A DNA stretch of 64,000 nucleotides from Methylobacterium mesophilicum SR1.6/6 (GTDB lineage: Bacteria > Pseudomonadota > Alphaproteobacteria > Rhizobiales > Beijerinckiaceae). This document shows, piece by piece, positions 9,644 to 18,791 of this stretch. Both the position numbers and the translations under genes were made by a program. Location: positions 1,433,612 through 1,497,611 of the forward strand of contig NZ_CP043538.1 in assembly GCF_000364445.2 (NCBI RefSeq), read 5' to 3'. The notes under the pieces were generated by a model. The model was not told the origin of the DNA. It was given only the letters and a program-made list of their open reading frames with translations, and did no database searches. The stretch's first letter is position 1; each line of letters begins with the position of its first letter.

Positions 9644-10198
9644 TCACTGCATCTGGTGTCCGCGCTTGCCCATCTCGGCGCGGACGCGGACCATGACGTA
9701 TTCCGAGACGTCCTGGGTCCAGTCCTGCATCTCCTGCACCATCTCGTCGAGGAGCTGGGGCTGGGCCTCGACGTAGTGCCTGCCGGCGGGGGAGCGGAAG
9801 AAGGTCGCGATCTCCTTCAGCTCGGCCTCGGAGAACTTCGACGCGTAGGTCCGCGCCGCGATGTCGATCATGCGCTGCTTCTGCAGCTCCATCTCCGGCT
9901 GCAGCGAGGCCAGGACCTCGTCGAGATCCTTGGCGAGTTCCGGCCGCGTCACCGCCTGCTTGCGGATCTGGTCCGCGAAGGCGGGCAGCACCGAATCGAA
10001 GGAGCGCGCGATGCCCGAGGCGAGCATCACCTCGCGGGCGAGGGCGAGATGGCTCGGCGTAAAGGCCGGCGTGTTGGCGGACGGCGTGCTCGGCTGCGCC
10101 GCCGGCGTGGCGGGCGCCGCCTTGCCGGCCTGGGCGGAGGCCGCCTGCGGCAGCGCGATCAGGGCGAGGCCGAGCGCGGCGATGTAGCGTCGGGACAT
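9644..10198 (-). CDS. DUF2059 domain exported protein
   Basis: 184 residues. The Sec signal peptide (MSRRYIAALGLALIALPQAASAQ) is followed by an Ala/Pro linker. A helical domain comes next with ...FSEAELKEIATFFRSPAGRHYVEAQPQLL..., which matches DUF2059 (the FRSPxGxK/R-type motif). The protein is predicted to be periplasmic and its function is unknown. It lies 43 bp downstream of rpiA on the same strand. From family knowledge, DUF2059 genes often neighbour rpiA and gor in Rhizobiales, as they do here. Confidence 0.85.
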   Translation of the reverse strand: MSRRYIAALGLALIALPQAASAQAGKAAPATPAAQPSTPSANTPAFTPSHLALAREVMLASGIARSFDSVLPAFADQIRKQAVTRPELAKDLDEVLASLQPEMELQKQRMIDIAARTYASKFSEAELKEIATFFRSPAGRHYVEAQPQLLDEMVQEMQDWTQDVSEYVMVRVRAEMGKRGHQMQ

Positions 10199-10241
10199 GC
10201 GGGGCTTTCTTGCGAGGAGGGCCTGAGGAGGAAGCGGCGCC

Positions 10242-10955
10242 TCAGGTGAGGCTGCCGAGGATGGTGATGTCGGCCGTCCCGTCGCGCGCGGCAGCCAGGA
10301 TCGCGGCGTCGGCGATGCCGAGGAACAGGCCGTGCTCGACGACGCCCGGGACGGCCCACAGCGCGGCGCCGAGGGCGTCCGGATCGGGGATCGCGCCGAG
10401 ATGCGCGTCGAGGATGTGATGGCCGCCGTCGGTGACGATCGCGCCGCCGTCGGGCCGGAGCCGCAGCCGGACGGCGCCGCGACAGCCGGCGCCCGCGACC
10501 GCGGCCTCCACCGCCCGGTGCGTGGCGGTCAGGCCGAAGGGGTTCACCTCGATCGGCAGCGGGAAGGCGCCGAGCGTCGTCACGCGCTTGGCGGCGTCGG
10601 CGATCACCACCATCCGGCGGCTGGCGAAGGCCACGATCTTCTCGCGCAGGAGCGCGGCGCCGCCGCCCTTGATCAGGCGTAGCTGCGGGTCGACTTCGTC
10701 CGCCCCGTCGATGGTCAGGTCGAGTTCCGGCTGCTCGTCGAGGGTGGCGAGGCGGATGCCGCCGGCCTCGGCCTGCGCCCGCGTCGCCTCCGAGGTCGGC
10801 ACGCCCAGGATGTCGAGGCCGCCGCGGACCCGCTCCGCCAGCAGGTCCACGAAGGCCGCCGCGGTCGAACCGGTGCCGAGACCGAGCCGCATGCCGGGTT
10901 CGACAAGTTCCAGGGCGCGGGCGGCCGCGGCCCGGCGCAGGTCCGGACCGCTCAC
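10242..10955 (-). CDS. rpiA: ribose-5-phosphate isomerase A
   Basis: 237 residues, standard length. It interconverts ribose 5-phosphate and ribulose 5-phosphate in the pentose phosphate pathway. The family signatures are clear: [15 protein letters not shown] (phosphate loop, about residues 25-39), [26 protein letters not shown] (active-site Asp, Glu and Lys) and [12 protein letters not shown]. It appears to head a same-strand series: rpiA, DUF2059, O-antigen ligase-like, gor. A phosphoglycolate phosphatase gene diverges about 770 bp away. Confidence 0.96.
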   Translation of the reverse strand: MSGPDLRRAAAARALELVEPGMRLGLGTGSTAAAFVDLLAERVRGGLDILGVPTSEATRAQAEAGGIRLATLDEQPELDLTIDGADEVDPQLRLIKGGGAALLREKIVAFASRRMVVIADAAKRVTTLGAFPLPIEVNPFGLTATHRAVEAAVAGAGCRGAVRLRLRPDGGAIVTDGGHHILDAHLGAIPDPDALGAALWAVPGVVEHGLFLGIADAAILAAARDGTADITILGSLT

Positions 10956-11085
10956 CGCGGCACGGCCCTGACGATGGGGGAGATCGAGGGAGCGCGCATC
11001 CTGGGCCGTCCATCATGCTGCGGGAGTCGGCCGGCCCCTAGCATGGGACAGCGCCGACCGGAACGCCCGCGGCGGCGGAGCGGCG

Positions 11086-11550
11086 TCACGGGCGGCCGCC
11101 CTGTGTCGGGGTGGCGCTGGCCCCGGCCCGGCCCGGTGCCGGCCCGGTCAGCGGCGCGTCGGTCCCGGCCTCGGCGCCGGGCTTGCCCTGCTGCGTGCAG
11201 ACGACCTGCTCCTTCTTCACCAGGACGAAGCAGATGCTCATCTCGCCGGTGCGGTAATTCACCCGGAAGACGCCGGCCTCCCGGGTGTGGCGGCTCGCGA
11301 CCAGCCCGTATTCAGACGGGGTCTGGGGGCCTGCGCCCTCGCCGGCGCCGAAGCAGACCGTCTGGCCGATGCCGCCGGCCGATTCCTGGAGTCCGTACTG
11401 GCAGGAGGTGACCTCGCCGGTGACCTTGTCGACCCGGTACATCCGGTTCAGGTCGGTCTGCGGGGCCGGCACGAACTCGTAGGACGCCGCCGCGGCCGGC
11501 AGGGCGTAGAGCGCGGCGCAGACGGCTAGGAGGGGCAGGAACGGTTTCAT
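11086..11550 (-). CDS. small exported protein of unknown function
   Basis: 154 residues beginning at ATG 11550 with a clear Sec signal (MKPFLPLLAVCAALYALPAAAA). The mature part contains paired sentences of similar pattern: RMYRVDKVTGEVTSCQYGL (cysteine at SCQ) and FRVNYRTGEMSICFVLVKKEQVVCTQQ. It therefore looks like two short beta-repeats, each reporting V/YR-TGE-xSxC. The C-terminal tail is Gly/Ala/Pro-rich and low in complexity. It looks periplasmic. I do not recognise a named family. A much longer open frame extends upstream, but it runs antisense through gph and is not credible. Confidence 0.65.
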   Translation of the reverse strand: MKPFLPLLAVCAALYALPAAAASYEFVPAPQTDLNRMYRVDKVTGEVTSCQYGLQESAGGIGQTVCFGAGEGAGPQTPSEYGLVASRHTREAGVFRVNYRTGEMSICFVLVKKEQVVCTQQGKPGAEAGTDAPLTGPAPGRAGASATPTQGGRP

Positions 11551-11724
11551 CGCGGATCTCGGGGCGGGGACAGGCAGCGTTTCGCTGCGCTTTCGGGCGA
11601 GTCTGGGGCGCCGAGCGCCCGACCGCGCGCTTTCCGCGGGCCGGGCGCGACGCGGCGCCAAGGCGGGTTGCCCCCGGTCCTGCGCCCCGTTAGCGAGACC
11701 CGAGCCAACAGGAGCCTCCCGACC

Positions 11725-12423
11725 ATGCCCGCCGGACCGACGACCCGCCCACCGATCGCCGTGTTCGACCTGGACGGGACGCTGGCGGAGACCGCGGGCG
11801 ACCTGATCGGCACGCTCAACGTGCTGATGAAGCGCGAAGGTCTGGCCGAATTGCCGCTGTCGCAGGCCCGCGGGCTGATCGGTGCCGGCGCCAAGGCGCT
11901 GATCCGGCGCGGCTTCGAGGCGGAGGGGCGCGCCCTCTCGCCGGAGGATCACGACCGGCTGTTCGACGCCTTCATCGCGCATTACGGCGACCATCTCGCC
12001 GACACGTCGCACCTCTACCCGGGCGTGGTCGAGGCCCTCGACGAGTTGGAAGCGGCGGGCTTCCGCCTGGCCGTCTGCACCAACAAGTACGAGGGCCAGT
12101 CGGTGGAACTGCTGCGGATCCTCGGCATCGGCCACCGTTTCGCGGCGATCTGCGGCCGCGATACCTTCCCGCAGTTCAAGCCCGATCCGCGCCACCTCAC
12201 CGGGACGATCACGCGGGCCGGCGGCGATCCCGGGCGCGCCGTGATGGTCGGCGATTCCCGGACCGACATCGACACCGCCAAGGCGGCGGGCATCCCGGTG
12301 GTCGCCGTCACCTTCGGCTACACCGACCGCCCGGTGACCGAGTTGGGACCGGACCGGGTGATCGAGCACTTCTCGCAGTTGGTGGAGGCGATCGGCGCCG
12401 TGGTCCCCATGGAAGCGGTCTGA
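11725..12423 (+). CDS. gph: phosphoglycolate phosphatase (HAD family)
   Basis: 232 residues from ATG 11725, chosen because AGGAG lies 9 bases upstream; a longer frame from 11668 adds nothing conserved. It removes phosphate from 2-phosphoglycolate. HAD motif I is FDLDGTLAETAGD, motif II is VCTNK, motif III is FKPDPRHL, and motif IV is VGDSRTDIDTAKAAGIP. The helical cap lies between motifs I and II. HAD phosphatases are hard to assign by sequence alone, but length, motif spacing and the neighbourhood with rpiA support Gph. Confidence 0.85.
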   Translation: MPAGPTTRPPIAVFDLDGTLAETAGDLIGTLNVLMKREGLAELPLSQARGLIGAGAKALIRRGFEAEGRALSPEDHDRLFDAFIAHYGDHLADTSHLYPGVVEALDELEAAGFRLAVCTNKYEGQSVELLRILGIGHRFAAICGRDTFPQFKPDPRHLTGTITRAGGDPGRAVMVGDSRTDIDTAKAAGIPVVAVTFGYTDRPVTELGPDRVIEHFSQLVEAIGAVVPMEAV

Positions 12424-12522
12424 TCCGTTTTCCGCTCGACCGCTTCGGGTGACGCGGCTTGTCCCGGCCATCGTCTATGACCCGGGCCGTGACAACTTAT
12501 GGTCGGCGATCCCACCCATTGT

Positions 12523-12635
12523 CCTCATCCTGAGGCGCCGGAGCGCCGCGCAGGCCTCGAAGGAGCCGTCCAGGGATCGCGCGGCTGGCTGGAGCCCTCC
12601 TTCGAGGCCCGCTTCGCGGTCACCTCAGGATGAGG
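12523..12635. repeat. palindromic intergenic repeat, CCTCATCCTGAGG type
   Basis: The terminal arms CCTCATCCTGAGG (12523-12535) and CCTCAGGATGAGG (12623-12635) are perfect reverse complements. Internal sequence (CGAAGGAGCC ... GGAGCCCTCCTTCGAGG) also folds back on itself. The 113-bp element fills part of the gap between gph and the aminotransferase gene. It matches a short repeat type I associate with Rhizobiales genomes. No coding content. Confidence 0.75.
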
Positions 12636-12690
12636 TGGCAGGGCTGGATCTGCCGGAATGCCGTCTTGCCGCGCACAATCGCGTACTGCG

Positions 12691-12786
12691 TTGTCCGTCA
12701 TCGCGAGCGCAGCGAAGCGACCCAGGGTCGCGCGAGGCATGTCGGCGTGGCACTGACGCGCTGGCTCCGCTCCGCTCGCAAAGACG
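12691..12786. repeat. palindromic intergenic repeat, GCGAGCGCAGCGAAGCG type
   Basis: The left part CGTCATCGCGAGCGCAGCG and the right part CGCTCCGCTCGCAAAGACGG are imperfect reverse complements around a roughly 60-bp centre. The same family recurs at about 17800-17900, 46720-46830, 50081-50175 and 53011-53094. This copy lies directly after a different palindromic element, so the whole 394-bp gap 12424-12817 is repeat-derived apart from short flanks. Confidence 0.7.
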
Positions 12787-12817
12787 GCGTCGTCTCAACC
12801 TGAGCGGGGACGGGCCG

Positions 12818-13972
12818 TCAGCGTAGCCAGGCCCGCAACCGCGCCACCGCCGCGCGGCACTCGTCCGCCGATCCGGCGAACGAGAACCGGACGTGGTGGT
12901 GGCCCTCATCCGGGTCGAAGTCGAGGCCCGGCGTCGCCGCGACATGCGCCTCGTCGAGCATCCGGCGGCAGAAATCCGAGGCGTCGTTGGTGAGGTTCGC
13001 CACGTTGGCGTAGAGGTAGAAGGCGCCGTCGGCCGGGTGGACGCGTCCGAGGCCGAGGCCCGGCAGGGCATCGAGGAGGATCGCGCGGTTGCGGGCGTAG
13101 CCGTCGCGTACGGCGTCCAGTTCCTCGGTCGCGTCGAAGGCCGCGAGCGCGCCGACCTGCGAGAGGTAGGGCGCCGAGATGTAGAGATTCTGCGCCAGAC
13201 GCTCGATCGGGCGGACCAGCGCCTCCGGAACCACCATCCAGCCGACCCGCCAGCCGGTCATGCAGTGGTATTTCGAGAACGAGTTGATGATTACCGCGTC
13301 GGGTTCGAAGCGCAGGGCGGTGGTCGTGGGCACGCCGTAGCTGAGGCCGTGATAGATCTCGTCGGAGATCAGCGGCAGGTTCAGGGCCCGGGCCGCCGCG
13401 CAGAGGTCGCGCAGCGCCGCCTCCGTGATCACCGTACCGGACGGGTTGGCGGGGCTCATCACCAGCGCGCCGGCGACGGGCGTGCGGGCATGGGTCTCGC
13501 GCAGGAGCGCCGCCGTCGGCGCGTAGCGGTCGGCGTCGCGCAGGACCATCGGGGCCGGCACGAGGTCGAGGGCCGACAGGATGCTGCGATAGGCCGGGTA
13601 GCCGGGCTGCGGCACCGCCACCCGCGCCCCGGCATCGAACAGGCTCATGAAGGCCAGGACGAAGCCGGCCGAGGATCCGGTGGTGATGACGACCCGCTCG
13701 GGGCTGACTGTGACGCCGTGCCGCTCGGTGTAATCGCGGGCGATGCGCGCCCGCAGGGCCGGCAGGCCGAGAGCCTCGGTATAGGGCACGCGGCCGGTCG
13801 CGAGGGCCGCCTGCGCGGCCGCGATGACCGCCCGTGGCGCGGGCGCCGAGGGCTGGCCGACCTCCATCCGCACCACGTCGTCGCCGGCGCGCGCCTTCGC
13901 GGCGGCTGCCGCCATGACATCCATGGCGAGGAACGGCTGGACGGCGGCGGCCCGCCGGGAGATCGGGATCAT
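12818..13972 (-). CDS. class I/II PLP-dependent aminotransferase
   Basis: 384 residues from ATG 13972, which follows an AGGA ribosome site; a longer frame to 14038 adds a non-conserved basic leader. It is a fold-type I aminotransferase of the aspartate aminotransferase superfamily. The PLP Lys is K234 in SFSKYHCMTGWRVGW, with D204 and Y207 in ISDEIYHGL, N176 in SPANPSGT and the C-terminal HHVRFSFAG arginine. The substrate cannot be fixed from sequence; aspartate, aromatic or N-succinyl-diaminopimelate-type activities are all possible. It stands alone and is divergent from the DsbA-like gene. Confidence 0.88.
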   Translation of the reverse strand: MIPISRRAAAVQPFLAMDVMAAAAAKARAGDDVVRMEVGQPSAPAPRAVIAAAQAALATGRVPYTEALGLPALRARIARDYTERHGVTVSPERVVITTGSSAGFVLAFMSLFDAGARVAVPQPGYPAYRSILSALDLVPAPMVLRDADRYAPTAALLRETHARTPVAGALVMSPANPSGTVITEAALRDLCAAARALNLPLISDEIYHGLSYGVPTTTALRFEPDAVIINSFSKYHCMTGWRVGWMVVPEALVRPIERLAQNLYISAPYLSQVGALAAFDATEELDAVRDGYARNRAILLDALPGLGLGRVHPADGAFYLYANVANLTNDASDFCRRMLDEAHVAATPGLDFDPDEGHHHVRFSFAGSADECRAAVARLRAWLR

Positions 13973-14144
13973 GCGGTCCTGGCTCTGCGTCGGGCGCGGC
14001 TCATGCTTCGGGGTAGACCCTCGCGGCCCGCGCCTCAACCATACGGCGCGCTTGCCGGATTTGACCGGGTGCCGCGAAAACGCCTAACCCAGCCCCTACC
14101 GCTCGCCCGACGCGCGGGCCGGCTTGCCGCGCAAGCGAGGATCC

Positions 14145-14924
14145 ATGCCGTTCATCCGCCCCCTGCCCGCTCTGGCCCTGCTGCTCGGCCTCGCCGCGCC
14201 CGCGCTGGCGCAGACCGCGCAACCGTCCGCCGCGCCGTTCACGGACGCGCAGCGCGCCGGCATCGAGGCGATCGTCAAGGACTACCTGATCAAGCACCCG
14301 GAGGTGCTTCAGGAGGCGCTGGCCGAGGCCGAGAAGCAGCAGGCCGAGACCCAGCGGCTCGCGCAGGCCGCCGCGCTGAAGGAATCGCGCGAGGCGCTCC
14401 TGAACGGTCCCCACGACGTCGTCGCCGGCAACCCCTCGGGTGACGTCACGATGGTCGAGTTCTTCGACTACAATTGCGGCTATTGCCGCAAGGCGCTGCA
14501 GGACGTCCAGACCTTGATCAAGTCCGACCCGAAGCTGCGGGTCGTGATCAAGGATTTCCCGGTGCTCGGCCCGGAATCCCTCGAGGCGAGCCAGGTGGCG
14601 ATCGCGGTCCGCCAGCAGCTCAAGGGCGAGAAGCTCTGGGAGTTCCACCAGAAGCTCCTCGAGACCAAGGGCCGCGTGAACGGCGCCCGCGCCATCCAGG
14701 TGGCCAAGGATCTCGGCGTCGACACCACCAAGCTCCAGAAGGACATGGCGGCGCCCGAGGTGAAGACGGCGTTGAGCGAGAATCGCGGCCTCGGCGACCG
14801 ACTGGGCCTGTCGGGCACGCCCGCCTTCATCATCGGCGACGAGGTGATCCCCGGCGCCGTGGGCGTCGAGCCGATGCGCAAGACCATCGCCGACGTGCGC
14901 CAGTGCGGCCACGCGTCCTGCTGA
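14145..14924 (+). CDS. DsbA-family thiol:disulfide oxidoreductase
   Basis: 259 residues. It starts at ATG 14145 (GAGG upstream) with a Sec signal ending ...APALAQTA. A helical N-terminal extension (about 30-95) is rich in Ala, Glu and Gln. The thioredoxin-fold active site is C111-G-Y-C114 in FFDYNCGYCRKAL, and the cis-proline loop is GTPAFIIGDEVIPG. The extension plus CGYC resembles the Com1/DsbA-like oxidoreductases of alphaproteobacteria. It would form or isomerise disulfides in the periplasm. It lies upstream of accB on the same strand, 151 bp away. Confidence 0.88.
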   Translation: MPFIRPLPALALLLGLAAPALAQTAQPSAAPFTDAQRAGIEAIVKDYLIKHPEVLQEALAEAEKQQAETQRLAQAAALKESREALLNGPHDVVAGNPSGDVTMVEFFDYNCGYCRKALQDVQTLIKSDPKLRVVIKDFPVLGPESLEASQVAIAVRQQLKGEKLWEFHQKLLETKGRVNGARAIQVAKDLGVDTTKLQKDMAAPEVKTALSENRGLGDRLGLSGTPAFIIGDEVIPGAVGVEPMRKTIADVRQCGHASC

Positions 14925-15075
14925 GCGTCTCCGTCGAGCCGCCCCGTCACGGAAGGTGCTCCGCGCGGCCTTGTCGCGCCGGGCCGCCTTCGTCTAAGAG
15001 CCGCCAGCCGCAGGGCCGCGGTTTAGCGCCGACCCGGATGGTCGGGCCGATGCGCCGCGATACGAAGTAGGCCGG

Positions 15076-15546
15076 ATGCCAAAGAACGACGCCATCGATC
15101 CCGAGCTCGTGCGCGAGCTTGCCAACCTCGTCACCGAGACCGGCCTGTCCGAGATCGAGGTCGAGAAGGGCGACCTGCGCATCCGCGTCGCGCGGCGGCT
15201 CGAGCCCGTGAGCGTCCAGGTGGCGGCGCCGGTGGCCGCGATGGCCGCGCCCGCGCCGGCGGCCCCCGCCGCTCCCTCCGCGCTCGCTCCCGCCGAACCG
15301 GTGCGGTCCCAGCCGGGAAGCGTCCCGTCGCCGATGGTCGGCACCGCCTATCTCCGGCCCTCGCCCGACGCCAAGACCTTCGTGGATATCGGTTCGAAGG
15401 TGGAGGTCGGCGAGAAGCTGCTGCTCATCGAGGCGATGAAGACCTTCAACGAGATCGTGGCGCCCCGCGCCGGCACCGTGACCGCCATCTTCGTGGAGGA
15501 CGGCCAGCCGGTCGAGTTCGGCGAGGCTCTGCTCGTCATCAGCTAG
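15076..15546 (+). CDS. accB: biotin carboxyl carrier protein of acetyl-CoA carboxylase
   Basis: 156 residues. The N-terminal BCCP region (about 1-45, [21 protein letters not shown]) and an Ala/Pro-rich hinge (about 48-82) precede the biotinyl domain. The biotin acceptor is Lys122 in [10 protein letters not shown], and the domain also shows [19 protein letters not shown]. It carries the carboxyl group between AccC and the carboxyltransferase for fatty acid synthesis. accC follows 92 bp downstream on the same strand, the usual pair. Confidence 0.96.
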   Translation: MPKNDAIDPELVRELANLVTETGLSEIEVEKGDLRIRVARRLEPVSVQVAAPVAAMAAPAPAAPAAPSALAPAEPVRSQPGSVPSPMVGTAYLRPSPDAKTFVDIGSKVEVGEKLLLIEAMKTFNEIVAPRAGTVTAIFVEDGQPVEFGEALLVIS

Positions 15547-15638
15547 AGCGCTTGAGCTCTGTCCTGGAAAACGCCGCCCAACGAGAGGATAGTGCATCCT
15601 GAGCGGTCCGGGATCGCCAGGACGCCCTAACGGATCCC

Positions 15639-16991
15639 ATGTTCGACAAGATCCTGATCGCGAATCGCGGCGAGATCGCCCTGCGCATCCTGCGGGCGGC
15701 GAAGGAGCTCGGGATCGCCACCGTGGCGGTCCACTCCACCGCCGACGCGGACGCCATGCATGTGCGGCTCGCCGACGAGAGCGTCTGCATCGGCCCGCCC
15801 TCCGCCCGCGAGAGTTACCTCAACATCCCGTCGATCATCGCGGCCTGCGAGATCACCGGCGCGGATGCGGTCCATCCCGGCTACGGCTTCCTCTCGGAGA
15901 ATGCCCGGTTCGCCGAGGTACTGGCCCATCACCAGATCGGCTTCATCGGTCCCAAGGCGCAGCACATCCGCACCATGGGCGACAAGATCGAGGCCAAGCG
16001 CACGGCGCTGAAGCTCGGCATCCCCTGCGTCCCCGGCTCCGAGGGCGGCGTCGAGGATGCCGACACCGCCAAGCGGGTGGCCGCCGAGATCGGCTACCCG
16101 GTGCTGGTCAAGGCCGCGGCGGGCGGCGGCGGGCGCGGCATGAAGGTGGCGCGCACCGAGGCCGACCTGGAGCAGGCCATCGGCATGGCCCGCTCCGAGG
16201 CCAAGGCCGCCTTCGGCGACGACGCGGTCTATCTCGAGAAGTACCTGGAGAAGCCCCGTCACATCGAGGTGCAGGTTCTCGGCGACGGGCGCGGCGGCGC
16301 GGTCCACCTCGCCGAGCGCGACTGCTCGCTCCAGCGCCGCCACCAGAAGGTCTGGGAGGAAGGCGGCTCGCCGGCGCTCAACGAATCGATGCGCGCCGAG
16401 ATCGGCGGCATCTGCGCCAACGCCATGAAGGAACTCGGCTATCTCGGCGCCGGCACGGTCGAGTTCCTGTACGAGGACGGGCGGTTCTACTTCATCGAGA
16501 TGAACACCCGCATCCAGGTCGAGCACCCGGTGACCGAGATGATCACCGGCATCGACCTCGTGATCGAGCAGATCCAGGTCGCCGCCGGCGTCTCGCTCTC
16601 GGTCAGCCAGTCCGACATCAAGGTCGAGGGCCACGCCATCGAGTGCCGGATCAACGCCGAGCACCCGGAGACCTTCCGTCCGTCGCCGGGCGAGATCACC
16701 CATTACCACACGCCGGGCGGTCTCGGCGTCCGCGTCGATTCGGCGGCGTTCCAGGGCTATCGGATCCCGCCGAACTACGATTCGCTGATCGGCAAGCTCA
16801 TCGTCCACGGCCGCACCCGCAACGAGTGTCTGATGCGCCTGCGCCGGGCGCTCGACGAGTTCGTCATCGACGGGATCGACACGACGCTGCCGCTGTTCCG
16901 GACCCTGGTCCGCAATCCGGACGTGCAGAATGGCCTTTACGACATCCACTGGCTGGAGCATTTCCTGGATGCCGGCGGCATGAAGGCCTGA
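15639..16991 (+). CDS. accC: biotin carboxylase subunit of acetyl-CoA carboxylase
   Basis: 450 residues, close to the 449 of E. coli AccC. The ATP-grasp enzyme carboxylates biotin on AccB using ATP and bicarbonate. Visible landmarks are [16 protein letters not shown] at the start, [10 protein letters not shown], the glycine-rich ATP lid [24 protein letters not shown], and [20 protein letters not shown] with metal and catalytic residues. It is paired with accB; aat follows 79 bp downstream. Confidence 0.97.
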   Translation: MFDKILIANRGEIALRILRAAKELGIATVAVHSTADADAMHVRLADESVCIGPPSARESYLNIPSIIAACEITGADAVHPGYGFLSENARFAEVLAHHQIGFIGPKAQHIRTMGDKIEAKRTALKLGIPCVPGSEGGVEDADTAKRVAAEIGYPVLVKAAAGGGGRGMKVARTEADLEQAIGMARSEAKAAFGDDAVYLEKYLEKPRHIEVQVLGDGRGGAVHLAERDCSLQRRHQKVWEEGGSPALNESMRAEIGGICANAMKELGYLGAGTVEFLYEDGRFYFIEMNTRIQVEHPVTEMITGIDLVIEQIQVAAGVSLSVSQSDIKVEGHAIECRINAEHPETFRPSPGEITHYHTPGGLGVRVDSAAFQGYRIPPNYDSLIGKLIVHGRTRNECLMRLRRALDEFVIDGIDTTLPLFRTLVRNPDVQNGLYDIHWLEHFLDAGGMKA

Positions 16992-17070
16992 CGGGTTCGG
17001 GCGGGTCTGCGGCGACCGCGCCGCCCCGCGGGATCTGGTCTTCGCGCCGCCCGCGCGCGACACTGAGGCC

Positions 17071-17748
17071 ATGCACGATCCCAGCCGCGTGGACATCACC
17101 CCCGAGATCCTGCTCAAGGCCTACGCGGCGGGCATCTTCCCGATGGCCGAGGATGCCGACGACCCGACCCTCTACTGGGTCGAGCCCAAGGCGCGCGGCG
17201 TGTTGCCCCTCGACGACTTCCGGGTCCCCCGTCGTCTCGCCCGGACGGTGCGCTCCGACCAGTTCGAGGTCCGCTCCGACACGGATTTCGATGGCGTGAT
17301 CGACGGCTGCGCCGCCCCCCGCCGGGACAGCGAGCGCACCTGGATCAACGGGCGTATCCGCGAACTCTACGGCGCGCTCTACGATATCGGCCACGTCCAC
17401 ACGGTGGAGGTCTACGCGGGCGGGCGGCTCGTCGGCGGCCTGTACGGGGTCTCGCTGGGGGCGGCCTTCTTCGGCGAGAGCATGTTCCACGAGGTCCGCG
17501 ACGCCTCCAAGGTCGCCCTGGTCCACCTGATGGGACGCCTGCGCGCCGGGCGCTACCGGCTCGCCGACACGCAGTTCGTGACCGAGCACCTCACGCAGTT
17601 CGGGGCCGAGGAGCTGCCGCGCCACGTCTACAAGCGGCGCCTCGCCGAGGCGCTCGACCAGGGCGCCGACTGGCACGTCTGGCCAAGCGACGGTTCGGTG
17701 CGGGGCGCGCGGGTGCTGGAGGCGCTGGGAAGCGGCGACGGGGCTTAG
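17071..17748 (+). CDS. aat: leucyl/phenylalanyl-tRNA-protein transferase
   Basis: 225 residues. It transfers Leu or Phe from tRNA to proteins with N-terminal Arg or Lys, feeding the N-end rule degradation pathway. Signatures are [81 protein letters not shown] and [22 protein letters not shown]. It follows accC, an arrangement common in Rhizobiales. Confidence 0.95.
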   Translation: MHDPSRVDITPEILLKAYAAGIFPMAEDADDPTLYWVEPKARGVLPLDDFRVPRRLARTVRSDQFEVRSDTDFDGVIDGCAAPRRDSERTWINGRIRELYGALYDIGHVHTVEVYAGGRLVGGLYGVSLGAAFFGESMFHEVRDASKVALVHLMGRLRAGRYRLADTQFVTEHLTQFGAEELPRHVYKRRLAEALDQGADWHVWPSDGSVRGARVLEALGSGDGA

Positions 17749-17782
17749 GCTTCGGCGGCGCGCCGCAGGCGGACGCGTGATA

Positions 17783-17939
17783 CCGTTTCCGGTCGATCCG
17801 ATCGGTTGCGCCGTCTTTGCGCGCGCAGCGAAGCACTCCAGCTGCGCCACGCTTGGTAGCGCGCGAATCCCTGGTTCGCTTCGCTGCGCTCGCGACGACC
17901 GAGTGGGCTGAAACGACCGGAGCGTTCGACCGGAAACGG
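17783..17939. repeat. MITE-like element with 14-bp terminal inverted repeats
   Basis: A 157-bp non-coding element between the convergent aat and DUF2155 genes. The ends CCGTTTCCGGTCGA (17783-17796) and TCGACCGGAAACGG (17926-17939) are perfect reverse complements. Inside lies a copy of the GCGCAGCGAAGC...GCTTCGCTGCGCTCGC inverted repeat. A related, more degraded copy lies at 46702-46857. The structure suggests a non-autonomous mobile element; no flanking target duplication was resolved. Confidence 0.65.
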
Positions 17940-18006
17940 CCGGTGGTGCCGCATCTCACCGGCGGAGGCGGCCGTCCCGATCGACCGGAGCCGAAATGGC
18001 CGCGCC

Positions 18007-18663
18007 CTAGCGGAACAGCGCGTCGAACAGGTTCTGCGGCTGCGGCGGAGGCGGCGGGGCCGGCGCCGGGCCCTCGTTCGACGGGAAGAACTTGCGCGAG
18101 GGCTTCTGCCGGGGCTGTACCGGCACACCGCGCGGCGCCTCCACGTCCAACTGACCGTTGGCGTTGAGCTGCTGGGCGGTCTTGGTCGCGTCCTTGCCGG
18201 GGCGCTTCGCCTTCTCGGGCTTGGCCGCCATGGCCGGGACGTCCTCCTGCTCCTTGGCCTCGGCGATCACGTCGCTGCCGCCCTTACAGTCGACCAGCCA
18301 GACGTCGTAGATCGGGTGCTCGATCGCGTGCAAGCCCGGGCTCGACGCGAACATCCAGCCGGTGAAGATCCGGCGGTACTTGTTGTCGAGGGTCACCTCG
18401 TCGACCTCGAGGAACGCCGTGGTCTTGGCGCTCTCGGTGGGCGGGCGCGTGTAGCAGACCCGCGGGGTGAGCTGCAGGGCGCCGAACTGCACGGTCTCGT
18501 CCACCGCCACCTCGAACGACACGATCCGGCCGGTGATCTTGTCGAGGCCGGAGAAGACCGCGGTCGGGTTCTTGATCTTGTCGGCGGCGGCCGGGCTCGC
18601 GCAGAGGGCGAGCACGAGGCTCGGGGCGAGCGCGCGGCGTGCGAGGGCGGTGATGCGGCTCAA
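18007..18663 (-). CDS. DUF2155 domain exported protein
   Basis: 218 residues. No ATG gives a sensible start; a TTG at 18663 gives MSRITALARRALAPSLVLALCASPAAA, a clean signal peptide, and GGGG lies upstream. The DUF2155 core contains ITGRIVSFEVAVDETVQFGALQLTPRVCYTRPPTE (shown in part: VCYTRPP), FLEVDEV and FTGWMFASSPGLHAIEHPIYDVWLVDC. The C-terminus is a disordered Lys/Pro-rich tail ending NLFDALFR. Function is unknown, presumably periplasmic. From family knowledge this gene commonly sits between aat and NDUFA12 in alphaproteobacteria, as here. Confidence 0.85.
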   Translation of the reverse strand: MSRITALARRALAPSLVLALCASPAAADKIKNPTAVFSGLDKITGRIVSFEVAVDETVQFGALQLTPRVCYTRPPTESAKTTAFLEVDEVTLDNKYRRIFTGWMFASSPGLHAIEHPIYDVWLVDCKGGSDVIAEAKEQEDVPAMAAKPEKAKRPGKDATKTAQQLNANGQLDVEAPRGVPVQPRQKPSRKFFPSNEGPAPAPPPPPQPQNLFDALFR

Positions 18664-18791
18664 GGCTCGGACCCCTAGACGAGGGTGGCCGGTCGCGCCG
18701 TCGGAAATGCGGCGGACGGTCTGGATTGGCCCGCCATGAACACCGGAACGGTGGCGGCAAAAGGGCGCCGGAGCCGCGAGAGCCGGTCTCT

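Noticed and set aside
12425..12439. CCGTTTTCCGCTCGA after gph as another copy of the MITE left end
   Set aside because: It resembles the terminal repeat but has mismatches and no matching right end nearby.
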